From: an uncultured Clostridia bacterium | Lineage (GTDB): Bacteria > Bacillota > Clostridia > Oscillospirales > CAG-272 | Length of the DNA stretch: 10,152 nt | Assembly: GCA_937894775.1 (NCBI GenBank) | Contig: CALAXC010000141.1 | Location: 1 to 10,152, forward strand | Direction of reading: 5' to 3' | In this document: positions 5,633 to 10,152 of the stretch, piece after piece | Numbering within the stretch: position 1 is the first letter of the stretch | How the letters are laid out: every line of letters begins with the position of its first letter | The notes under the pieces: model-generated | Seen by the model: the letters and a program-made list of their open reading frames with translations, nothing else | The model's database searches: none | Told to the model about the DNA's origin: nothing | Program-made: the position numbers and the translations under genes

Positions 5633-5736
5633 AAAGGAGAACAGGCGTGACATGAGCTACGGTTCAAATCTAAACAAATACAGTCACGCCCCGAATTCTG
5701 CAAGCAGAATTCCCGAAGGAAGGAGGAAACCTTAAC
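5633..5736 (+). promoter_or_regulatory. Two-hairpin leader of the integrase genes
   Basis: Two perfect dyads stand back to back before the integrase ribosome binding site: GGCGTGAC (5644-5651) with GTCACGCC (5683-5690), and GAATTCTG (5693-5700) with CAGAATTC (5705-5712), the latter with a 4-base loop CAAG. They lie downstream of an AAAGGAG (5633-5639) and upstream of the AAGGAGG (about 5719-5725) that serves the integrase. They could control translation or early transcription of the integrases, or be recombinase binding sites. I see no clear sigma-A promoter between 5552 and 5633. Confidence 0.5.
5652..5735 (+). CDS. Possible 27-residue leader peptide before the integrases
   Basis: The ATG at 5652 opens a frame ending at TAA (5733-5735), one base before the integrase ATG at 5737. 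A Shine-Dalgarno-like AAAGGAG lies 12 bases upstream, a little far. The ORF runs through both hairpins and the integrase ribosome binding site, so its translation would open both structures. It could couple integrase expression to ribosome passage. The product has no recognisable feature; it may be chance. Confidence 0.3.
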   Translation: MSYGSNLNKYSHAPNSASRIPEGRRKP

Positions 5737-6939
5737 ATGAGCGGAAAACGCAGACCGTCGGGCGACGGACTAATAAGAAAAAGAAGTGACGGACGATGGG
5801 AAGGCCGTATCGTCGTCGGTCACAAAAATGACGGAACTCCGATGTATAAATCGGTGTTCGGCAAAACACAAAAAGAGCTGATGCCTCGCCTCACAAAACT
5901 CAAAGAATACTACGCAGGCATGGACATGACCGAGGAAAGCCGAATGACTCTCGGCGATTGGCTCACAAAATGGCTTGAAGAATATAAAGCCCCGATGATA
6001 CGCGAAAGCACGGCCGCAAGATATCGGCACATGATCAACAACCACATCATACCGAACCTTGGCAGTAAGATCATCACGCAAGTGGCAACACAAGACATCC
6101 AAAAGATGTACAACAAGCTCAAACGGTCGGGCAGAATGGAGAAGCACAAGGTGCACGGACACGAGCTGTCAAACTCTATGGTACGAGCGATTCACATGAT
6201 GCTTCACGAAGCCTTGGACGGGGCGGTTCGAGAGGGATTGATTCCTGTAAACCCGACAGAAGGAACAACGATACCGAAGCTCGGCAGACAAGAAAAAACG
6301 GTACTGCTGCAGTCTCAGATTGAAACCTTCCTAAAGCATATCGAAGGGGATGAGGTATGGTACGATTTCTTCTATACCGACCTAATGACAGGCATGCGCC
6401 GAGGTGAGATCTGCGGTCTGAAATGGACGGACTTCGATGCCGAGCACGGCAAGCTCCACGTGCAGAGAACCATACGCTACCAGCACGGACAACCCGTCAT
6501 AGGCGAAACAAAAACGAGCGAAGGAAACCGTGTGATACTTCTTCCGAGAAGCGTGTGCAATCTTCTGTGCGAACGGCAGAAAAAAGCACTCACCGAGTGG
6601 ATCTTCCCGAAGCCGACCTATCCCGAACTGCCGCTTGATCCCGGCACGGCATACGCACAGCTCAAACGACTGCTTAAAGAAGCAGGACTTCCAGATATCC
6701 GCTTCCATGACCTGCGTCACACCTTCGCAACGCACGCAGCTTCAAACGGAGTCGATCCCAAGACCTTGGCAGGTATTCTCGGCCACACCAAGGCGAGCTT
6801 CACGCTCGACACCTACACTCACGTGACAACCGACATGCAGAGAAATGCATCAGGCATCGTCGGCAACTATATCACAGATATCTTTGGAAAGGAGTTAAAA
6901 CCATGGCAAGACGACGAAAATCAGGATCAGGAACAGTAA
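5737..6939 (+). CDS. int: Tyrosine recombinase (integrase 1)
   Basis: A 400-residue site-specific recombinase of the Tn916/lambda integrase type. Residues about 8-58 are an AP2-like arm-binding domain (GDGLIRKRSDGRWEGRIVVG). Residues about 70-165 are the SAM-like core-binding domain. The catalytic domain follows with all key residues: Arg221 in TGMRRGE, a candidate Lys at 258, His324 and Arg327 in FHDLRHTFATHA, His350 in LGHTK, and Tyr360 as nucleophile in TLDTYTHVT. AAGGAGG lies about 11 bases before the start. Its last 37 bases overlap the second integrase. It would integrate and excise the element at the repeats 92-121 and 9736-9765. Which of the two integrases does so is not visible. Confidence 0.92.
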   Translation: MSGKRRPSGDGLIRKRSDGRWEGRIVVGHKNDGTPMYKSVFGKTQKELMPRLTKLKEYYAGMDMTEESRMTLGDWLTKWLEEYKAPMIRESTAARYRHMINNHIIPNLGSKIITQVATQDIQKMYNKLKRSGRMEKHKVHGHELSNSMVRAIHMMLHEALDGAVREGLIPVNPTEGTTIPKLGRQEKTVLLQSQIETFLKHIEGDEVWYDFFYTDLMTGMRRGEICGLKWTDFDAEHGKLHVQRTIRYQHGQPVIGETKTSEGNRVILLPRSVCNLLCERQKKALTEWIFPKPTYPELPLDPGTAYAQLKRLLKEAGLPDIRFHDLRHTFATHAASNGVDPKTLAGILGHTKASFTLDTYTHVTTDMQRNASGIVGNYITDIFGKELKPWQDDENQDQEQ

Positions 6940-8342
6940 GAGAACGCAAGGACGGCAGATGGGAAGGGCGAATCGTCATCGGATACGATGAACGCGGTCT
7001 GCCCAAGACCAAGAACGTGCTTGCAAAAACAAAAACAGAGTGCCTCGAAAAGCTCGAAGCACTCAAAGAAACCATCGGAGCAACCGAGATCACTCGATGC
7101 ACACCCGAAATGCCATTCGGAGAGTGGATAGACTTCTGGTATCAGAACTACTGCAAGCCTGCTCTCCGACCGTACACACAGACCACCTATGAGCAGAGAA
7201 TCTACAATCAGATCATCCCGAAAATCGGCAATGTTCCTCTTAATCAAGTAACGGCAGGAACACTCGAAAAGTTCTACGCACATCTCAAAAGCGACGGCAG
7301 GCTTGTCCGCCGAGAAATATACGGAGAAGGACTTGCCAACTCGGTGATAAGGAGCATACACGCCCATTGCCGAGCCTCGCTTGAAAAGGCGAGAGTCGAA
7401 GGACTGATCCGTCAGAATCCGGCTGCGCATTGTAAGCTGCCGCCCAAGAAAAGTGCGGAAATCGAGGTGCTGACGGTCGAAGAAATGCAACGTCTGCTCA
7501 TACAGGCGAAAGAGGAAGGATTCTATGAAATGTTCCTCCTCGACCTGTCCACGGGCTTACGCCGAGGGGAACTGCTGGCGCTCATGTGGGATGATATCAA
7601 CCTTGAAACAGGCGAGCTGAAGGTTAATAAGCAGGTGCGGTACTTCAATAAGGAACTGCACATCATGCCTCCGAAAACAAAAGCAGCTTACCGCACAATC
7701 ATCCTCCCGTTACCGCTGATCGAGATGCTGAAGGAGTACCGCAAAAAGGTACGGTCAAAGTGGCTGTTCCCGTCGCCGTATAAAAGAGAACAAGACCTGC
7801 CACGCGATCCGTGTGCATGCAGAAAGAAGTTATCACAGATTCTCGAACACGCAGGCTGTAAGCAAGTGCCGTTCCACGCGCTTCGCCATACCTTCGCAAC
7901 GCAGGCTCTGAGGTACGGAATGGATGTCAAAACACTCGCCTGCACAATAGGACATGAAAGCGTAGAAACCACGCTGAACGTGTACTCCCACGCCACCGAC
8001 GAAGGAATGCGAACTGCAGCCAAGACCATTGACAGAACGATAGGAACGCTTGCAGGCGCGTACGCCGAGTTTGAGGGCGGTGAGAGCGAGGACGAGCAAG
8101 TACCGACCGAAGCACCAAAACCCACGCCAAGGACGAAATTTGAGCCTTATAAAGGCAAGTACAGACGGCAGGGAACAGGCTCGATCCATCAGGTCAGCAA
8201 GAACGTGTGGGAAGGTAGATACTCTCCAATCGTGAACGGCAAACGCATCACCCGAAACATCTACGCCGGCAGCATCGAAGAATGTGAGGAAAAACTTGCA
8301 CGGATGATAGCGGAGATGAAAGAGGAATATGGGATAGCATGA
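6903..8342 (+). CDS. int: Tyrosine recombinase (integrase 2) with arm-type domains at both ends
   Basis: A 479-residue recombinase, longer than integrase 1. Residues about 7-58 are an AP2-like arm-binding domain (SGSGTVRERKDGRWEGRI), about 70-165 the core-binding domain, and about 185-370 the catalytic domain with Arg220 (TGLRRGE), His325 and Arg328 (FHALRHTFATQA), His351 (IGHES) and Tyr361 (TLNVYSHAT). After an acidic, proline-containing linker (about 389-415), residues about 420-475 repeat the arm domain: GTGSIHQ, NVWEGRY, then a helix EECEEKLARMIAEMKEE like TECLEKLEALKET at 45-57. GGAAAGGAG (6886-6894) precedes the ATG, inside the end of integrase 1, so both are translated from one message. 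A C-terminal second arm domain is unusual. Confidence 0.92.
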   Translation: MARRRKSGSGTVRERKDGRWEGRIVIGYDERGLPKTKNVLAKTKTECLEKLEALKETIGATEITRCTPEMPFGEWIDFWYQNYCKPALRPYTQTTYEQRIYNQIIPKIGNVPLNQVTAGTLEKFYAHLKSDGRLVRREIYGEGLANSVIRSIHAHCRASLEKARVEGLIRQNPAAHCKLPPKKSAEIEVLTVEEMQRLLIQAKEEGFYEMFLLDLSTGLRRGELLALMWDDINLETGELKVNKQVRYFNKELHIMPPKTKAAYRTIILPLPLIEMLKEYRKKVRSKWLFPSPYKREQDLPRDPCACRKKLSQILEHAGCKQVPFHALRHTFATQALRYGMDVKTLACTIGHESVETTLNVYSHATDEGMRTAAKTIDRTIGTLAGAYAEFEGGESEDEQVPTEAPKPTPRTKFEPYKGKYRRQGTGSIHQVSKNVWEGRYSPIVNGKRITRNIYAGSIEECEEKLARMIAEMKEEYGIA

Positions 8343-8350
8343 AGGAAAAG

Positions 8351-8421
8351 TATCGCTATACTGATAATTTTATAAAATATTTCAAATAATATTGACAAAA
8401 CTATCAGTGTAGTGATATAAT
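8351..8421 (+). promoter_or_regulatory. Toxin-antitoxin promoter with paired operators
   Basis: TTGACA (8392-8397), an 18-base spacer and TATAAT (8416-8421) form a strong sigma-A promoter. Two 16-base sites, 8351-8366 and 8402-8417, are inverted copies matching at 14 of 16 positions. Each is itself a dyad; the second has the form TATCA-N6-TGATA and covers the spacer and the start of the -10. This is the layout of an autoregulated toxin-antitoxin promoter, with the XRE-type antitoxin as the likely repressor. Confidence 0.75.
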
Positions 8422-8444
8422 AATAGTGAAAAGGAGGGCTTGCT

Positions 8445-9143
8445 ATGAATACTAAGATACTTTATCATGGATCTAAAGAAATTATTGAAAAACCCACGCT
8501 CAGAGGTGGTAAGGAAAGCAATGATTATGGATACGGTTTTTATTGCACAGAGAATATAGAATTGGCCAATGAATGGGCATGTCCGGATAATAATGATGGA
8601 TATGCTAATAAGTATGAGCTTGATATGACTGGTCTCAATGTTTTGGATTTAACAAAGCCCGAGTATAACATACTTAATTGGATGGCACTTCTGTTACAAT
8701 TCAGAATTCCCAAAGGAATGACTCCCAATGATGAAATGGCAAGAGAGTATATACTAAAGAACTTCTCGATTGATTTAACAAAAGTTGATGTAATAATTGG
8801 ATACAGAGCAGATGATTCGTATTTTTCATTCGCTCGAGATTTCTTAAAGAACACAATAACAGTAGCACAACTGTCGCGTGCCATGGAGCTTGGAAAGCTT
8901 GGAATACAGGTTGTGTTGCATTCGGAAAAGGCATTTGAACAGTTGAAATATATCGAAAGTACAATTGCAGATAATGAAACTTATTATACGAAACGTCGAG
9001 CTCGTGATTTGATGGCCAAAGAAGAATACAGAGAAGCTACTAAACTTTCTAGTGTTACACAAGATGATCTGTTTATAATGGATATTATCAGACAAGAGGT
9101 GAAGAACGATGATCCACGCATACAGCGAAATATATCTAGATGA
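8445..9143 (+). CDS. DUF3990 toxin, ADP-ribosyltransferase-like
   Basis: A 232-residue protein. The start ILYHGSKEII (5-14) and the block NDYGYGFYCTENIELANEWA (26-45) are the hallmark motifs of DUF3990. They resemble the first histidine and the tyrosine-containing core of the H-Y-E group of ADP-ribosyltransferase folds. Further conserved blocks are VDVIIGYRADDSYF (114-127) and LGIQVVLHSEKAFEQL (152-167). Residues 175-232 are a charged helical tail. DUF3990 proteins occur with small helix-turn-helix or DUF3791 partners as toxin-antitoxin pairs; substrate and activity are unproven. AAGGAGG (8431-8437) precedes the ATG. It overlaps the next gene by 35 bases. Base composition is AT-rich, unlike the integrases just upstream, which suggests separate acquisition. 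Confidence 0.8.
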   Translation: MNTKILYHGSKEIIEKPTLRGGKESNDYGYGFYCTENIELANEWACPDNNDGYANKYELDMTGLNVLDLTKPEYNILNWMALLLQFRIPKGMTPNDEMAREYILKNFSIDLTKVDVIIGYRADDSYFSFARDFLKNTITVAQLSRAMELGKLGIQVVLHSEKAFEQLKYIESTIADNETYYTKRRARDLMAKEEYREATKLSSVTQDDLFIMDIIRQEVKNDDPRIQRNISR

Positions 9144-9726
9144 TGCGATGAATACCCTTGCTGAGGTGTTTAGCTATACACCGGATGCAAGGCAGGCTGA
9201 TGTATTATTCCAACGCTTCGTGATGAGTGGAATTGCTTATCAGTTTGGAAAAGGAAATCCACGTTATTTGAATATGCCATCCCAGGCGTTGTTCTATGAA
9301 ATCGTTGGTGATTCCATGCCGCTTATTTATCCGAGAGGAATGGGAAGAAGCCCACAATATTGGTGTGGATATGTTTTAGCATACTATCAGTGGTATACAG
9401 GCTTAGGATTCGAGAAAATCGGATGGCGTCTTCCTCCGTCGAGGATAATTGACATGTACCATCCGTTACATGAAGCGGATATACAAAAGTTCGTGGATGT
9501 AGCGAATAGTATCGTATTTCAAAAAGAAACCAACTTGGCTAGATATAGAAAGAACGCTGATATGTCTCAAATGCAGTTATCGAGATATAGCCAAGTGTCT
9601 TTAAGATCAATTCAGCTATATGAGCAAAGGCAGCTAAACATCAATACCGCACCTGCAAACAAATTGCTTAGATTGTCAAGAGTGTTAGGCTGTTCAATAG
9701 AGGATCTGCTCGAAGTAGAAGAGTAA
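9109..9726 (+). CDS. XRE-type helix-turn-helix antitoxin/repressor partner of the DUF3990 toxin
   Basis: A 205-residue protein whose start lies inside the end of the toxin gene, so the pair is translationally coupled, with the toxin first. Residues about 141-203 form a Cro/C1-type HTH: LARYRKNADMSQMQLSRYSQ, then VSLRSIQLYEQ and the typical end LSRVLGCSIEDLLE. The N-terminal 135 residues probably bind the toxin. They start with SEIYLDDAMNTLAEVFSY and contain SGIAYQFGKGNPRYL (40-54), a form I associate with partners of DUF3990 proteins. The likely job is to neutralise the toxin and repress the promoter at 8392-8421. No terminator follows, so its message may run into the HNH gene. Confidence 0.75.
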   Translation: MIHAYSEIYLDDAMNTLAEVFSYTPDARQADVLFQRFVMSGIAYQFGKGNPRYLNMPSQALFYEIVGDSMPLIYPRGMGRSPQYWCGYVLAYYQWYTGLGFEKIGWRLPPSRIIDMYHPLHEADIQKFVDVANSIVFQKETNLARYRKNADMSQMQLSRYSQVSLRSIQLYEQRQLNINTAPANKLLRLSRVLGCSIEDLLEVEE

Positions 9727-9735
9727 GTAATCAAT

Positions 9736-9765
9736 CAAAAAATGATACGCAATAAGCAAAGAAAA
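9736..9765 (+). repeat. Right direct repeat, candidate attR
   Basis: This is the second copy of the 92-121 repeat, with two differences. It begins nine bases after the antitoxin stop codon (9724-9726) and ends where the ribosome binding site of the HNH gene begins (AGAGG at 9765-9769). Excision by recombination between the copies would place the DUF6809-like gene directly upstream of the HNH gene. Confidence 0.7.
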
Positions 9766-9776
9766 GAGGTGGGAAA

Positions 9777-10152
9777 ATGTCGTTTTCAAAAGAACTGAAA
9801 ACTAAGGCAATGGTCGCTTGCGGTCGCTTTTGTGTTATTTGTCATAAGTATTGTGGGAATAACATGGAAGTGCATCATATAGTGGCAGAATCAGACGGAG
9901 GAAGCAATGACTTTGATAATGCAATACCTCTTTGTTTTGATTGCCATGCTGAGGTTAGACAATATGATCCAACACATCCAAAAGGAATTCGCTTTACGAA
10001 AGAAGAACTCGTGCAGCATCGCGATAATTGGTATAAAAAGATTTTGCAATGTATCCCTCAAAATGAAGAAGTCGGGATGAATGAAGTTCCGCCTATAAAG
10101 TTTTATAGAGAAAAAGGCACCTCATCATTTCGGTGCCTTTTTATTATGATTT
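9777..10152 (+). CDS. HNH endonuclease (3' end not in window)
   Basis: The frame is open from ATG 9777 to the window edge (125 codons). The HNH nuclease motif is clear: zinc-binding CVIC (19-22), MEVHHIVAESDGGSND with His33 and His34 (30-45), Asn48, and LCFDCH with Cys53 and Cys56 (52-57). DPTHPKG (64-70) and EELVQHRDNWYKK (76-88) follow, all in the family's usual order. Such nucleases cut DNA with a single bound metal ion. They occur in prophages and defence islands and as parts of larger proteins. AGAGG (9765-9769) gives a good start. The element separates this gene from its former upstream neighbour. Oddly, an intrinsic terminator lies within the last codons of the open frame, so the gene should end very near the window edge, or its 3' end is altered. 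Confidence 0.85.
   Translation, partial: MSFSKELKTKAMVACGRFCVICHKYCGNNMEVHHIVAESDGGSNDFDNAIPLCFDCHAEVRQYDPTHPKGIRFTKEELVQHRDNWYKKILQCIPQNEEVGMNEVPPIKFYREKGTSSFRCLFIMI
10111..10142 (+). terminator. Intrinsic terminator at the right edge
   Basis: GGCACC (10116-10121) and GGTGCC (10132-10137) form a perfect 6-bp stem with a 10-base loop, extended by AAAAA (10111-10115) against TTTTT (10138-10142). The T-tract makes it a good terminator on the plus strand, probably ending transcription of the HNH gene and perhaps of the toxin-antitoxin message. It lies inside the still-open HNH reading frame. Confidence 0.75.

Larger units (their letters stand above)
92..9765. mobile_element. Integrative mobilizable element (IME), complete, bounded by direct repeats
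   Basis: The unit carries two tyrosine integrases, an excisionase-like HTH protein, a wHTH replication-type protein, an RHH accessory protein with a MobP-type relaxase, an oriT-like hairpin region, and cargo (an FRG protein and a toxin-antitoxin pair). It is bounded by 30-bp direct repeats with two mismatches at 92-121 and 9736-9765. No VirD4/TcpA-type coupling protein, VirB4-like ATPase or other transfer gene is visible, so it is probably mobilizable rather than self-conjugative. The backbone (about 2200-8340) looks richer in G+C than the cargo at both ends (FRG gene and toxin-antitoxin), which suggests the cargo was acquired separately. The boundaries are inferred from the repeats and have not been demonstrated. 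Confidence 0.75.

Noticed and set aside
6927..7490. 187-codon minus-strand ORF opposite integrase 2
   Set aside because: It is opposite the conserved arm and core domains of an intact integrase; the frame is a by-product of codon bias.
7688..8125. Minus-strand frames opposite the integrase 2 catalytic domain
   Set aside because: The catalytic motifs on the plus strand are complete, and none of the minus-strand frames has a start signal or recognisable motif.
92..9765. Insertion sequence or transposon with terminal inverted repeats
   Set aside because: The ends are direct, not inverted, repeats, and the recombinases are tyrosine integrases; no DDE or serine transposase is present.

Overview
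The window looks like low-to-mid GC Firmicutes DNA, most likely a gut-type member of the Clostridia. The reasons are strong AGGAGG-type ribosome binding sites, several near-consensus sigma-A promoters, and gene families typical of clostridial mobile DNA: a MobP3-like relaxase, AP2-like-arm tyrosine integrases, a DUF6809-like gene end, and a DUF3990 toxin with a helix-turn-helix partner. The exact taxon cannot be read from the sequence.

Most of the window is one integrated mobilizable element (IME) of about 9.67 kb. A 30-bp direct repeat with two mismatches lies at 92-121 and again at 9736-9765, and everything between reads as a complete mobile unit. The left copy covers the stop codon of a truncated DUF6809-like gene. 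The right copy ends immediately before the ribosome binding site of an HNH endonuclease gene. The uninterrupted locus was therefore probably DUF6809-like gene followed by HNH gene, and the repeats are the best candidates for attL and attR.

Layout from left to right: (1) left flank with the 3' end of a host gene (3-101); (2) a bidirectional terminator and an FRG-domain protein on the minus strand (175-1377), AT-rich cargo with its own strong promoter; (3) a control region of about 700 bp (1378-2074) with two divergent consensus promoters, several dyads, a long hairpin that could be an attenuator or a small RNA, and a pair of imperfect direct repeats; (4) a tightly coupled early operon (2075-3200) with a 42-residue lysine-rich peptide, an excisionase-like HTH protein, an unknown 117-residue protein and a winged-HTH replication-type protein; (5) a probable oriT region (3201-3413); (6) the mobilization pair, an RHH MobC-like protein and a relaxase with Sel1-like repeats (3414-5551); (7) a hairpin-rich leader and two overlapping tyrosine integrases (5737-8342); (8) an AT-rich toxin-antitoxin pair with its own promoter and paired operators (8445-9726); (9) right flank with the HNH gene, open to the window edge.

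The parts fit a non-self-transmissible element. The integrases and the excisionase-like protein would move it in and out of the chromosome. The RHH protein and relaxase would nick it at oriT. No coupling protein or mating-pair genes are present, so transfer would need a helper conjugative element. The FRG protein at one end and the toxin-antitoxin pair at the other are accessory cargo, probably for defence and/or element maintenance.
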